Origin: Sipunculus nudus
Lineage: Eukaryota > Annelida > Sipuncula > Golfingiida > Sipunculidae
Length of the DNA: 64,000 nt
Direction: 5' to 3'
NCBI GenBank assembly: GCA_026874595.1
Contig: CM049307.1
Location: forward strand, 52,697,370-52,761,369
In this document: piece after piece, positions 1 to 14,224 of the stretch
Layout of the letters: each line of letters begins with the position of its first letter
Numbering within the stretch: the stretch's first letter is position 1
The notes under the pieces: generated by a model
Seen by the model: only the letters and a program-made list of their open reading frames with translations
Databases searched by the model: none
What the model was told of the DNA's origin: nothing
Position numbers and translations under genes: made by a program

Positions 1-3000
1 TTTTTTCCTAGCAAAATATAGGAATTCGTAGAAAATATGGGAGTTAGTGGAAGCTCAGATATTTCTAGTCCTGAAAGGTAAAATTGATGAGAACAAAACA
101 GAAGAGTGATCTTGGTATTGTGGATCCTTTGGACATTAGTGATATAGCAGTATATCATGTCATGTTATAATACATATTGCAATATTTTTCTTGATACAAT
201 ACACAATATAACATATCATTATGTACATGTGTGTGTTATGATGCAGGTTTTGAAAACAATATTTTTTGTTGTTATTCATATGTAACCTCTCATAACAATT
301 ATTTCCAAAACATAAGCAGTTAGCTAATCAGATTCTGATCACCTTGTTTCCAACTTGCTTACATTTAGTGTATGGCACTTAGAGACTATTGTTAAATGTC
401 AGACATCATAATGAATGGGATGATCAAACTTTTTAAATGTCTTGATACAAGGACATCTTATGGTGCCAATAGAATAGTAGACAAAATCATAATTAAAGCA
501 TATTTATCTCTAATATCAAGTATGTTGAAAAGGTATTCCATTGCCAATTGTAATAGAGTGAACTTTTACCATTCTTTAATCGAGCTTAATTAACCTGATT
601 GGTCATCAGCAGTTTATATGTGTAAAATACCAGGGAAAGTTAATTGCTCTTGACAGGCATATGTGTTAATTACATTGGCAGACAGAAATTGCCATTAATT
701 TGCATTGTCAAGACTTTGTATATATACTGGAACCTTATACTGAAGAGAAAGAGACTATAGGAAGAACATTTAGCATAAAGAGTTACAGTTTAAAGCTTGG
801 GAGTCTGTAACCGTGCAGTTTGAAAATTTCAAACTTCATATAATTATTTTAGAGACTTAGAGAACGCTTGCAGTGGAAGGAGATAAGCAAGTGATTGCTT
901 GAGTCTGCTGAGGAATATCAGCTCAGAACCCTGGGTACAGCAACATACATTGTTTCAAACCTTTGAAAGTAATCAGTATTGTTTAGCAGAGTGAACAAGG
1001 TAACAAGACTCTTGAAGAGGACAGTGCTTCATATGTACAAGCAGTGTGAGTGAGTACTAGTGGTGTGCCAATTAATCAATTAAATCCATGATTGGTCATT
1101 TTCTTTCAAAATTGCTTAAAATGATAGCAGTTTTGCATAATCTTTTAAAAACGATTATGTTTGCACATGCAAAGAATTTAATCCTGTCAGAGGTATACGA
1201 ACACAGAGCAATGAACAGCATCAAAAGGGAACCTTGGACAAAATAATCATCGGACAGAAAGTCTACCGTAGCTGATAGACTGATAGTTTCATTATGAATA
1301 CTGATGTACATGTCATACTATTTACTAGAGTCAATAATACAGGTACCAGTACTGGTTTACAGCAGATTTCAAGGTAATATAGAAAGTACATAAAATAATC
1401 GATAAATAATCGATCATCAGTTGTTTTTATTTTTCAATTGTCGATTACGCTTTTAAAACCAATGCATACCTCAAGTAAGTTCTATAAATACAAGGGTTAT
1501 AATGGTAAAATGGTGTATATCTAGATACATTGCAAAAATTAAGGAAAATATAGTACCATGAGCATGAAATGCCTTTGTATCAGTATGTTGATATGATTTG
1601 ATAATAAGAAATGCTACATTTAATAAGTCTTCCAGTGCTATATAAGTTATGTAAGGTGAAATATGATTGGTCAGAAATGAGTTAACAGGATTCTGATTGG
1701 CCAATTGTTATGACTGATTGTTTGGAAATAAATTTAATTAAATGCTATTTAGAAAATTGAGAATTTAATGATTGAGTTATATTTCTATCAGTAAAGAAGA
1801 CAATGTGCCTGGAATCCAAACAATAGTATACTGTTCATTTATAGCATCATTTGTCAAATTGTAAAAGAAGAATTGTGATATTATGCAACACTATCATATC
1901 AAATAAATTGCTACCATACTGTAACACCAGGAGTGATTAAGTTGTGAAGTAGCACCTGGGAAGTAACATAGGGGTGACTGTTAGTTCCTTGATAACTCTA
2001 AAAAGCATGTTGGGGAAGCATTATCAGAACAAAACAGTCACCCAAACAGTTTAGGTCACCAGCTGTGGCATGCTTCACACTATACCATTAAAACCACTGT
2101 AAATATCAAGATTTTTATCAAGAATATGTGATTTTGTACACAAGGCTTACCTTTGTATTATTGTTTGTTTCACCAAGGGTTGGCCCTGTATTTCTTGTGA
2201 TATTTACGTAAAAGTTTGTTAATGTTGAATATTTACCTGCTAGTTTTAAGAAGATAGATGTAGTTGGTTAAAGATTTAGTAACATACGAAGCTGTCACCA
2301 AGTGCTTGAGATCTAATATATAATCCCTTCACCCAACCTCTTTGGGCCCCAGGTGCTCAACAGGCCAAATACTGCCTGGGTGTAGTATGTCTGTGTGTCA
2401 GATGCAAGTAATATGTTGTTTACACAGAACACACACAGCGTCATGGCTCATACAAGCGCACTTGAAAACGACGAAATATCCCTTGAAAATGACGATGTAT
2501 TTAACAGAAGCGACTTGCCCTGTTGCCACACCAGCTTATGAAAATAGCGTTCAGGTTGAACTGTCATGACTAATATTTCAGATGCAAGGTTTACTAGAGG
2601 TTATGAACTAGATAAGATGAAAAAAACACATGCTTGATGGGTACAGCTGATTTTTATGCAACAAGGGAATGCTTCTATTAGAACCCAACACTTGTAAAGA
2701 GTCTGAGTAAACAATGAAATTAATGTCCGACAAAAGGGTGCATTTTATCACCATGTGCTGACTGATGTGACATTGACAAGAATACCTTGCATCAGCCATT
2801 GATGTTGGTAGTACATATATTATAAATAATGTCATCACCATAAAGAAACATAGAATCCTTAAAAAAAACATATGGTTATGCAGGTCACCTCAGATATTTA
2901 CTAAGTGGATTTTGCATTAGATGTCACCCTCATGCACTCTTCATAAAATTCACCCAAAATGCATTCATAATGATTATAGAAATGTGATACATGTTTAAAA

Positions 3001-3610
3001 GCATAAACTTTCATTATAATTCAGACCTTTATATGACTATAGTCACGACTCTTTTCATACTGGCTGGATTTAATGCACACTGAAAGTTATAACATCGGAC
3101 AATCACATGCAGTTCACATGACAGTTTAATCAGGCAGCTATCTGACTGTGACTTCAGCAGTGCTGCTACAGATGTAATCCAGCAGTGTGAACTCTGCAGG
3201 GAGTCTGTATTGTTCTCTTCATCAGCCACAGAAGCATTCCTTGTCTGTAAACTAACCCAGTCAGTGAATGAGGCCCAGGTGTGGGAGGTGTTTAATAGTG
3301 GTAATCTTGATATACCACTATCCTGCTGCTGTGTACTTCTAACAGACCTGAGTGGTATGTTATTACCATTTGTGTAATGGGGTTTGTACATTAAGGTAAG
3401 CTCAGAATGATATTTATTTATAATCTGAATAGCCTTATTGGTAAGGTATTTGTTTGGATGTGTAGCATGAGAAAAATGGGAATTGGATAATGTAAATATA
3501 ATGGAATAACTTTGGAAATGATATATTCTGACTAATGATCTTCCAGATAAACAGCTTCAAATAAAAAAAAAAGAAAAAGAAAAATTATATGGATTTATTC
3601 AAATAATTAT
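1..3610. other. Intergenic or intronic DNA, no gene recognised
   Basis: AT-rich sequence with only short, unsupported reading frames. No domain, RNA gene or clear transposon end was recognised. It could be intergenic or a 5' intron of the DCN1-like gene downstream. Confidence 0.5.
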
Positions 3611-4189
3611 TAGGGCCCCGCTTGACAAGCGGGTGCCCTATAGTGATCACTGTGTCAGTCCATCCTTCTGTCCATCCGTCCTTCCGTCAGTGACACTTTA
3701 TTCGTATGCGATAACTCAACAACAACATACTGCAGCTTTCCCAAATTCACAGGGTTGATTGGTACTTATGAGGGCTCCAGACCTATCGAAGTATAGACCT
3801 GTCGAAATTCCAATATGGCCCCCATAGCCCAATCGCTGATTTTCTTTCGCGCGCGATAACTCAACAACAACCTACTGCAGCTTTCCCAATTTCACGGGGA
3901 TCATTGGTGCCTATGAAGGCTCCAGACCTATTGAATTACAGACTGGCTCAAAATCAAATATGGCTAAAAGATTACATTCGGTGATTTTCTATTGCACACA
4001 TTATTTCAGACATATCTTGTTTAATATCATTTGATCCAGTAGGATTTTTTCCATCATGCATATGGACAAAAACCTGTTTCTGTTTGTCATATTTTTCAAA
4101 TTTAAATTAATTTTTCACCCATATGTAAAATAGTCCAGCACTTGCAGAAACGCGGGGCCGTCTGAGGACCATTGTCCGACCACATCTAG
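3611..4189 (+). mobile_element. Non-autonomous hairpin-ended element (Helitron-like 3' end)
   Basis: The left end is a near-perfect hairpin at 3611-3640 (TAGGGC...GCCCTA outer stem, CCCGCTT/AAGCGGG inner stem). The right end holds an inverted copy of the left-end bases (GCGGGGCC at 4152-4159), a GGAC/GTCC hairpin at 4166-4177, then CTAG at 4186-4189 followed by T, as in Helitron 3' ends. An internal unit of about 145 bp is duplicated (about 3705-3848 and 3849-3995). The left terminus does not show the clean A|TC start expected of a Helitron, so the class is uncertain. Confidence 0.5.
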
Positions 4190-7100
4190 TATTATTAATC
4201 GGATAAATGAAGTTTGTACCTTTCAGACCTACAAGGATGGTAGTGATATGTAGGAAAACAAGCACAGGACCACATGGCCAAAATGTCAGATTGTGAATTC
4301 TTTACTGAGGTTTTATACAAGTATGGATAGGTGATGAACTTGTGTTTGAAGTGTATACAATCTAGATAACGTTTACATTATGTAACATCATTGTTAACTA
4401 CCGTAACTTGATAATTTTTCTGTTAACTATGCAGAAGTGACCAATTTTGGCAATAACTCTACCACATTTGTATCATCAAATATGTCTCAAGATTCTAAAC
4501 TTTATGGGGAACTTTGCAAGGGAAGAGAGGTTCTGACAACAAAGATCACCATGTTATAGGCAAAAGATAATAAGATTGTGTAAAGATAATAAGATTTCAC
4601 AAATATAATGGTATTCCGCAAAGATAATCAGATTTACATGGCAGGCCTTGAGTTCTTATTCAAAAGTACTCTATATTAACTGTCACCTTAAGCCATTGTC
4701 ATCAGCTGTACGGCTGTCACTCGGAACACCTCGGCTGAATCCATGGCTCCTAGCCTGGGATGTACTTAGTGAGCCAGCGAGGCAAGGTCATGGCCAGATC
4801 GATGGCACACATGTTTTGCACTATATAACAGCAAAACAATAAATCTTGTGTGCAGATAATACCAATCCTCATAGGTTCTACCTTGAAAGTGCTGAAGCAA
4901 AGCAAATTCACCGTCAAAACTTAGAAAATAAAAATCCCAGATTTACCATGTGGTTCTGAATGACTGAGGACAAAGTTTACGCAAAAAGGTCTATCCTACT
5001 GGGTGATTGATATATGAGGCAACTTTGACAAATGAATTTTCAAGATAAATCTGCAGTCAGAACATTGCTAAATTTGATGTTCAGCAACATATCAAGCCCA
5101 TAATATAAACCCTATTATAGCTTATCAATGTATTCTTTTTAAAAACTCTGGACATTGAGCTCTTTTTTTGGCGAGCAAGTGGATATGGCAATTTGGTGGA
5201 TTTTTGCTGAATGACATCATATATTTGGAGTATCATTGAGCCTCGCATACATGCAAGGCCTGATTAGCAATGATAATTCGAGGTGTGCCAAGTGGTACAA
5301 CTGTTTCTGCATCACATGATGCTAAGAATGCACCCACTTATGTTCACATGATTTTGATAGCTCTTCCAGTAAATCCTGATTGTGTCCAATCTTGGGCAAA
5401 AGTGATGAAAAGTGACCATTCATCTTGCACCTTCATTCTTTCATCCACCATCATCTAATACCAAACGCAGGGTTACCTCCAACTTAAGGATACTGCTGGC
5501 TTAAGGGTTTACCAGTTATAATGGGGTACCAAAACCAGAAAAGTTAAGAAACTTCAGTCCAGCTTTAACAGGTCAGCCTTGAGAGTCTGTAATAAAGAGA
5601 TGTTCATAATAGAGAGAGCATTGACCCATGAGTCTAGTTTTTACAGGTCTACCTGGAGTATCACTTAGAACACCTCATCTCGCACCACACTTGATATTAA
5701 GGCTCAGGTCACAGTAACTTGAATCCCTATTTGCAGTTGTGTTTTTATAGAGAAATGGATGAAACTGTGCACAACATGAGTGTATATCCATGCTTTGCAT
5801 GGTGTGATAGCTTGTATCACTAAAGAGGTGTAATATGCTCTGTCGCTTTCTTCCCATTTCCTCCTAAAATAAGGATTCAAGCCACTGTGCTCAGATGTAT
5901 GTATCTAAGGCCTCAGGATATGCCTATTGAATGGGTATTTTCTGTGCCAGAAGTCTTGCAAACAACAACCAAGATTTATAACTTAATAAATTTCATACAT
6001 TTCATACCAAAGCATTAATAAATTTCATACCAAAGCATTGATTAAACAAGAACAGTTAAGCATTTACCAAAATTGTGAATATACTTTTATAGGCGCTATA
6101 ATAAGCTATTTGGTCATGCCGCAAGGCGTCTTTGTGTATATCATGGCAACAGGACATAAAGTGAAACAGCACGAGAGTTAAGAAAGGGCACCTTTTGGAG
6201 TCAACCTTATCCTCCATCAGCAAAAATTAGGTGAAACTACCGCAATGCAAAAACTACATAAACTATATGAGTCTCTTGCAATATATTCCTTAAACATAAT
6301 TATATCAATCACATGCAGAGCATGTCTCTTTAATTGTTGCTTTGTTTTTAATTGCCCAGGGATGGGGCCTTGACCCTGTCTGCTGAACTTCTTTCTGAGG
6401 CAAAATGGCTGTGCCCTTGATACATCCAAGGTGTCCTTTAAGGAAAAGAGCCTGAAGAGAGGCCCTTAACTCCTAGCAAAAGTTGAAAGAGCCTCCCACG
6501 AGTGTGTTGCACTTGCGACACAAATATAACCTAATGAACATGTGAACATCATATCTACCTGTCCTTATGGTATGAAAGTTGTAAACCAAATGAGTTTTGC
6601 ATTGTCTAAAATGCCTGTTTACTACATGGCTTGATGTTATTTTCCCAAGCACAATACTTATCTGGTTAAAAATGACAAAATAGCTGTTAAAAATGGCAAA
6701 GTTTCTGGTAAATGCTGATAATCCCGTCATACACCTAGTTCCAGTTTTTGCATACAGGTTGCAAAGTCACAGCAAATATGTCAGATAAATGGTTTTCTAG
6801 CAGAGTTAAATAGAATAAGACACCTTTGATAGGTATGTATAATTCTCACTACAAGTCAAGAGTGATCTTTGAATTAGAAATGGTAGCTCTAGGCAGTGAA
6901 GGAATTATAGGGAATATAGGAGGACTTGTTATTACGGGTGCTGGGGAAAGGAATGTTTGGGTAGGTATGTTGGTTGTACATACACAGGGTGTAAAATGGA
7001 AAATGTTTAAATTGCAGACAGTGAAAAATGTGTCATCAATCTTTTACATGTCATATTTTTTGCCATAAACCTTGAGTATTGCTGTACTTAGCGACCCAAA

Positions 7101-7501
7101 TATATCATGTTACAGTTCAGCAGTGTCTGTCTGAAACTTGGAGGTGACAATTTCTTTGATGTTTAAAAGAGTCTGTGTATTTCTATAAATATCTGTGACA
7201 GGAAGATAAATCTGAGCCAGATATGTCAGTCACCTGGAAATATTTTCTGAGTCTACAATTAAGGGATGTATGTATCAGATGATGATGATTGATAGGCTCC
7301 TTTAGTATTTTAAACCTTTTTACAGAGAGGTGAGTGTAAGTAGTTTTACTGTATTTACATTTACATACCTTTGACAGAAAGGTATCAGTAAACAGGGTTA
7401 CATTTAACACCTTAAATATTATCAAGGTCTGCAGTGGCTGTCTGCAATTGGTAGATGTCTGTTAATAGAAAGTACGAGATGTTCTACTCTATTTGCACAT
7501 G
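4190..7501. other. Non-coding stretch, no gene recognised
   Basis: AT-rich sequence with scattered short reading frames lacking any recognisable domain or codon signature. No RNA gene or complete transposon was identified. Confidence 0.5.
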
Positions 7502-7907
7502 TACAGTGAAACTCCTCCAAGCCGGACACTCCGGGGACTTAAGGATTTTGTCCATATTAGAGAGTTGCAGTATTTAAAAGAGTTTGGCATATTGCGTTAA
7601 TTCTTCATTGAATGTTACTGATGTCGTCTGTTTTGATTCATTGTATGCTTAATTTAAAATTTATAAATTATAATTTAAGTATTTTATAAATAGCTTAAAT
7701 TTTTTAATATTAAAACATAATTTTATCAGTTTAAATTTTTTATAAAATTGTCCTTTGACCAGTAAAGTGAATTGGCTGCTTAACTGAGTTTAGGTCAAAC
7801 ATAATATTTAGGCAAATTTGAACATGAAGGGACTGACTGAGATTCAGTGTCCGAATAAGTGAGTTGTCCACTTTATAGAGTTGTCCGCATGAAGAAGTTT
7901 CACTGTA
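7502..7907. mobile_element. MITE with 12-bp TIRs beginning TACAGTGAAACT
   Basis: A 406-bp segment with perfect 12-bp terminal inverted repeats, TACAGTGAAACT at 7502-7513 and AGTTTCACTGTA at 7896-7907. Terminal TA dinucleotides are consistent with the TA target site of Tc1/mariner-type transposition. It has no coding capacity. The ends match the shorter element at 21.3 kb, so the two belong to one family. Confidence 0.7.
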
Positions 7908-8985
7908 TATCTCATCTCCCCGATGACTCTCAGAGACACAGACAATGCATATTCCATGCAGCACAATTTGGTCACACACAGCGCCATAGGCTGAGTGAAT
8001 ATTGATCTTAGGGTTGTTGTATAATTAGTCCATTTCACATGCAGCCCAAGGTGTTGAATTATAATCTGACTTGGTGGGGAGTGCCGTTGGTCAGTGAACA
8101 TTAATACAGACTGCTGCAGCAAGTAAGTCAGCCCTTGCAGCATCTGTTACAGCAAGTGATGCTTGCTGCTTACAACATAACAAGACTTGACTCATGTGCC
8201 ATTGACAAAGTATGTAAATTTTATATAATGATCACTATATTATTGCACTTGTTCTCTTGGTGACTGGAACCACTCAGAATTTCCAATAACTCGCACATCC
8301 ATACATACATACTCCTGTGGGATTTTTGTGTCAAATTTTTGTGTCATCCTTGATCTAGTGCTGACGTTATTGTTTGCCTCCTCTGTTGCAAATTGTGGCT
8401 GTAGGCATACTTTTAATGCTGAGCTACCTATATATAGCTGTCTATAGGTTGTTGATTACGTTCTCCGTAGGGTGTGGTCCTGATGTGGACAACAGCCTGT
8501 GTACTGAGAAGTAATCTCAGATATCTTGAAAGTACGATGTATGGATATTGTTTTATTGACACTGTAACCTTGGTATCTTGGAGAATTATTTCATGATGGT
8601 CAAGAGTACTGTAAATGATAAAGATTATTAAATTATCTTAATTAAGTTTTGCATGGATTATTGATATATGTATCAGATTTCAAAAGTGTAGAGGTACATA
8701 TTTTTATTAGCATATTATCTGGCTAAAAATGGGAAAAAAATTCCTTACCCATATCATAGATTTTCCTTTCTTTAATGATTCATAGTTATCTTATTAGATT
8801 CTGCCTAACAAAATGATTGATATAAACCAGATAAAACAACATACCAAAGGTGCAAGTAATGTGGGAGCTTACATATAAAAATGACGATTATGGGTCAAAT
8901 TGGTTATCTGCACAGGTGTGGTAAGTTTATTTTGTAAAAAGTATACTTTAAATATGATTACTATTTCATATGCAATGGTCAGTTT
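7908..8985. other. Non-coding stretch, nothing recognised
   Basis: No supported gene, RNA or repeat was seen. Short reading frames on both strands have no recognisable domain. Confidence 0.4.
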
Positions 8986-9215
8986 AGTAGGGAACATCAC
9001 ACAATCACTATTTCAGTCTCCCTTAGGCAGATTTTAAGTTAATTGGATGATACTTGACAGATTTGAATGTCAGCTGGATGATACAGGACAGATTCTAAAT
9101 TCACGTGGATTATATTGGACTGATTTTAAAGTCACCCTGATGATGTTGGACAGATTTGAAGTCACCTAGGTGAAATCCACATTGCAATTTCAACTGGAAT
9201 TTTAATATCCAACTG
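8985..9215 (+). repeat. Degenerate tandem repeat, about 40-bp unit
   Basis: About five diverged copies of a unit with the core 'ggatgatayyggacagatttnaa-gtca' follow each other. Spacing is irregular and copies differ by substitutions and small indels, so this is an old minisatellite. Confidence 0.5.
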
Positions 9216-10117
9216 GATATCATTGTTGACAGACATATATTTATACATATATAATATTAATTTCCTCTGTTAGCCTCGAAGCTCGTCAGCATTTATTCAT
9301 TTTCAGACAGAAGGGTGTGGTTGTGGATCATGATTGGTATGTATGCTCCACAAGTTCCCAGTGTTAATTATGTAATGGAATACATTAGACTGTTGATCAA
9401 CATCTATTATATATCTCAACTGAGTCCAAGGTACCAGTAATTACTCATTCAGTTACTTACACAGTTTTCCTTTCAGCAGGAAGGGGGCGCTTGGTGTCAG
9501 CTCAATTTGTTGAAAAGTGTCCTCTTGTGGGACATCCATAAATTGATCAGATTTTTATGTTTTAATAAGTCATGTTAATTAATTACAGTTGCTGCTTTCT
9601 GCATGACAGTAAATTTTCTGTGTGTCCAATTTAATCTTAATAATAAGGGATGCAGTTGAACATTTATAGCTTCAGTACATTAAATTCTGGAAAGTACTGA
9701 TGGCGGCCCTTCATATCGAATGCCGTTGCTCATCAGACCTGCTTTACACAGGCACATGTTGTAATTCTAAGGCTACAAATTTTACAATTTTGCAGATGAA
9801 ATACTGTTTGTGTGATGAATCTGAAGGGAATGACATTAATATTGCATCTTTATGGGTGAGGTCTTTTTGGTAAAACCATAGTCTTGTTGCAAATGGTGTA
9901 ACCATGCGAACAGTTCAAATGCAAATGCATTAGTAATTGCATTTCCAGTTGAATCATTTTTATCACATTTGCTTTTAATAATACAGGCGAAACCTTTCCT
10001 TACAAACAACTTTCTGTCTGGGACACCTCTAAGTTACAGACCTTTCAAATGGTCAGGACTTATATTCCTCATGCAGCGGTCATACACTGAATTTGTCCCA
10101 TTGCAGACATCATTTCG

Positions 10118-10427
10118 TGTAACCGCTATTTCCTATGGCAAGGTTCTCTGGGCAGGAACACCAGAGTGCGCACAGTGCAAAGAATTGTAAACAGACCACT
10201 GATATTACAATGTGCATCAAGCTGAATCTAAAACATGAGACACCCTCTCTCCTTGGTCTGATAACACCCGTTCTGGCAAAGGGCCAAGAATCAGACCAAT
10301 GAGAGCTTGTGTCCCGGTGTAATCAAACCAACGAGAGTGGGTGACACATGTTTAAAATATGGGCTTAATGCATAATGCACCCTGGTGTTCCTGCCCAGAG
10401 AACCCGGCATAGAAAGCCACGGTTACA
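10118..10427. mobile_element. Nested inverted-repeat (fold-back) element
   Basis: Outer arms at about 10118-10168 and 10377-10427 are inverted copies of each other, including 23 identical bases (10142-10164 against 10382-10404). Inside lies a second inverted pair, about 10234-10262 against 10293-10317 (TTGGTCTGAT / ATCAGACCAA core). The whole segment can fold into one long stem with an internal stem. This is typical of a non-autonomous fold-back element; no coding content. Confidence 0.6.
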
Positions 10428-10849
10428 CAAAACCATGTGTGGGATGACTGCAGTGTATAATTACCTGCTGCATGAGTAGAGTAGTCAGAACTATGAATAG
10501 TATAGATCTGGAGGTTTATGACCTCTCAAATACAAACACCTCAGGGCAGGTAAAAACTCTTGTAAAACTGTATCTGCATTTGGTATATTTAAACATTTGC
10601 TTTAAATTTATATGTACTGAGCTGTATTTACACCCAACCCTGATATATTAAAGCATTATTGATATAGTTAATATGATGAAGTAAAATTTGAGATAGTCTA
10701 TGCCTTACCTTATAATTAATTGTTATTATTGGAAAATAGACACATATATCATGTAATACTGATAATGACACAAAAAACATTGAAGTTGCATTAAAGTGTG
10801 GTCAGATTTGAGTAAAAGTCACTGGTAAAATAACAAGTAATCAACAGTT

Positions 10850-11300
10850 TTCAGACCAGTATATTGAAATATGCAACTAAAAAAAAGCATAAAAAAAACT
10901 TTCCAGAGCTTGATAGATTTTCACCAAATTCACCATAACTACTTACCAATAGATTATCTCGCCCAAGTCCAATAATTGGCAAAATCCACCCATATTTAAT
11001 ATGGTGTTGCCCTGATAACTTATCAGGAATATGATGGATTTTTATGAAACTCATTGACTAAAAAATATTAATCAATATAATATCTCACCTAAGTTTGATT
11101 TCTGGCAAAATCCATGCATCTTTAATGAGGTCAGAGGTCACAAGAATCCAGTGGCACCATGATGACTTACCAAAAATCTTATGGACTTTAATGAAACTCA
11201 TTATGAATATTAATCAATACAGTTTCTCATCTGAATTACATTCTCAGCAAAATTCACTCAAATTTAGTGAGGTCAGAGATGACAAGATATGCAACAGGTG
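10850..11300. repeat. Diverged approximately 150-bp tandem repeat, about 3 units
   Basis: Phrases such as 'ggcaaaatccaynca', 'ttatgaaactcattga' and 'attaatcaata' recur about 130-160 bp apart. The third unit also contains AGGTCAGAGGTCA-type half-sites. Probably remnants of a tandemly arranged mobile element. Confidence 0.4.
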
Positions 11301-12484
11301 CATGATGCACCATTTGCGTGCTCTTTGTTTTATTTTTTTTCTGAGCTCAGCCTCTAATTATAGCATGAAACACACTAGCTGACATAGTCTAAACCTAACA
11401 ATACGGTAACAAATGCAGAATGCACACAGACAGTAAAACCAGTGATCTTTCCAAGTTTTTTGTAAGCTTAGCCCAGAATTACTGCATGGTACACACCAAC
11501 CATTCACACTTATTTTTTCAGCCATGAACCGGCAAGAAAACAGCAGCTAAATATATATGTACAAGTCCTCATGATACACACAGTCTACTCCAGCTAGGTA
11601 AATCTAAATTGCATGCCACCAGGCTTGTAAAACACACAGGTTCACACTGTTAGTGGCTTTGTGATGTAAGACTGTGTGTGGTGCTGTAAAGCTAACCAGC
11701 AGCAGCTGCATCACAGCCTGTTTACAGGCTTGTTATATGTTTATTTATCGTGTTATTATCATTCCTGAAGTTTTTATAGGCTGGATATTTCAGGGACGAG
11801 ATAACTTTGCTGGGTTATTATCCAAAATAATTAATTCTGGGGGAGAGTGATTTACCTTGTACGTTTAATGTTGTACCGGTGTGATTTATCCAGTATAAAT
11901 TTATGTTAGATGAATGTTATGTAATAAGTGTAAGTTTAATGTTTATTAACCCCATATATATTTATTATAATTGTGAAATCTGTATCAAATTGCCCATTTA
12001 TTTATAAATCTTTTTTAACAATTCTGACAAGAAAGATCACTACAAAATACATTAGCTATATTTGTCCAAAATTGTAAAATGCTGAATATGTTGTGTTTCC
12101 TCCCAAGATATTATTCCTATAGTGCATTTTATAAATGGCCTTTTCTGCATCCATGGGTTGCTATTCTTGATGGAGTTTTATTTTTGGAACTGAATTTGAA
12201 AAATGAAAAGGGGGGAAGTGTCCCCAAATTGCAGTGAACCACTGATGTGATTGCAGGACAGTTTGTTATGCCAGTGTCTTAGGATCTTTTTAACATTTCT
12301 GATATGTATTTGTTTTTCTGATTGTGAAATGAACGTTGTTTTTTTTCAACTAGTCTATTTAGTCTTCCTGATCCAGGTTCAGTGATTTTTATTTGGAGAT
12401 TATGATATATTATTTGGGAAATTAAATATTCTACACATCCTTTTTCACTCATTATTTACATTTCTCTCATAGAATTCTGGTTTA
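11300..12484. other. Non-coding stretch, nothing recognised
   Basis: AT-rich sequence without supported genes or repeats. Confidence 0.4.
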
Positions 12485-12920
12485 TTGTCCCCCTCTTCTG
12501 CAGAATGGGGGACATTGATTTGGGTTTGTCTGTCTGTTCATATGTCTGTCTGTCTGTCTGTCTGTCCGTCAGGTTTTCATTTCTGTGTGATAACTTTCCT
12601 AAATATTGTCTGATATCATTCAAATTTGGGTCAGTGATTGCTCTCATACATAGCTTGGTTGGAATCGGTTTTAGAGTGTCTGTCTGAAATGTCTATCACC
12701 AGCTCCAAAGCAAACAAAAATTTTCCCTTTTGTACCAATTCACAACAAAATTTATGACATGGAGACATCTTCAGGGAACAGTGAAAACTAAAACACAGGC
12801 ACTATGACATGTGGAGACATCTTCAGAGGAAAATAAAAACTAAAACATATTCAGAAGGCAAGCATTAAGGGGGACAACAAGAGGTGGAAGTGGGGGACAT
12901 AAATTCCACAAATTTGCTTG
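12485..12920 (+). mobile_element. Non-autonomous hairpin-ended element with TCTG microsatellite
   Basis: The left end carries a hairpin TGTCCCCC (12486-12493) / GGGGGACA (12507-12514). It is followed by a (TCTG)n tract at about 12542-12567. GGGGACA-type sequence recurs near the right end (12892-12899), and the element appears to stop at CTTG (12917-12920) followed by T, like the element ending at 53240. An internal phrase with 'acatggagacatcttcag' is duplicated (about 12758 and 12808). The boundaries are inferred. Confidence 0.4.
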
Positions 12921-14037
12921 TTTTGACTATACTCTATTCCAGTACCCCTGTCTACCTAATTTTTTGCAATATTTCTTTCAGATTTATTAAGTTATCAAAG
13001 AAAGTGATGTGGTGATTTATGATGATTTTAATAAGTATAAAATAAAATTTTTACTTTGCAATGTCAGGAATGTGGTGACTTGTCAAAAAGAGCTGCAAAA
13101 ACTAGTGGGTCATTTCAAGTGCTTATATCTGTTTATTACTTGCATGTGTGACATAACAAAAACATGTACAAATTCCATTGTGATGTCATTTCTGTGTATT
13201 GTCAAATGTATGTTTAAGATCATCAGCTTGGACCCACATAAATACAGGATATGTCACAATGCTGGGTATCAGTTTAGTCAAATTTTGTCCGATTTGAATA
13301 TATGGATTCCATACAAGCGAGGTGGTTAGTTTTTTGCTAGATAATCACTGCATTTGTCTGATTGGCCAGTGATGCTAAAAGATGTAAGTTTTAGTGCATT
13401 TTACAAAAATATCACCTTAAATTATGTGGGTAGGGGTAGTGGAATTGTGTAAACTGACATCATTCTGTGGATCTGTTTGTTGAGTCCATTTTATTCAAAG
13501 TACTATGCCTTATATAACACTCATCAACGCACCAGTTATGGTTGGCACTTGCTGCCATTTGACCTTTTTTTCAGAAAAGATTGACAAAAACTGAAGTACT
13601 TATGTGGTATACTCCAGCTTTGCTAATTGATAAGACCAGATGTTAGTCATAGTGTTTTAGGGGAAATTTAATTGAAAACTGCAGTAACCAGGATTAGAAT
13701 TGTTCTTCATTCCTGAAGATGACTCAGTATTGCTTCCTCATTGGCATCTAAAAAGGTCACTCATGCCTATTATGAATGCATCTTTAGATTTACGTATCTC
13801 TTCAAAGATTTCCTTAAAAAAAGATATCCCTAAGTATATTGTACATTTGGCAGCCATTGGTTCAATGTCTGCTGGCGGCATATCCTAAAGCAAAAGTTTG
13901 CAGTAGTGTATGACACATTTGTTTCATTAGTTTATCTATATTTTACTTTTGTGGAAGAATTCAGTTGATGCAGTATTCACTGTAGGAAATACTAATGCTT
14001 TAGCTGCAGTGTAGTGTTTGGCAAGTCTTTTCAACAT
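12921..14037. other. Non-coding stretch, no gene recognised
   Basis: Reading frames here reach about 106 codons (13009-13329 +) but show no recognisable domain and have AT-driven composition. Nothing else was supported. Confidence 0.4.
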
Positions 14038-14224
14038 TAGTGGCTGTCCAGGATTTTGAAAGGGGAGGGTCCAATATAAAGAAATCAATAAGAAAACCTG
14101 GAAAAATGCTCCCCAGATCCAAAAAAGGGAGGGGTCCAGGCTGAAAAAAATTGGTTTAAAACCCCCCAAAAATGGTTGTTGCAGCTCAAAAGGAAGGGGT
14201 CCTGACCCTCTGGATCTGCCACTG
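14038..14224. mobile_element. Small hAT-like MITE
   Basis: The ends are imperfect inverted repeats: left TAGTGGCTGTCCAG, right CTGGATCTGCCACTG. The CAGTGGC-type terminus is typical of hAT-related MITEs. The 187-bp interior is rich in purines and pyrimidines and non-coding. I could not confirm an 8-bp target duplication. Confidence 0.45.

Noticed and set aside
13009..13329. 106-codon + frame with Cys-rich look
   Set aside because: AT-driven composition, no domain, no splice context.
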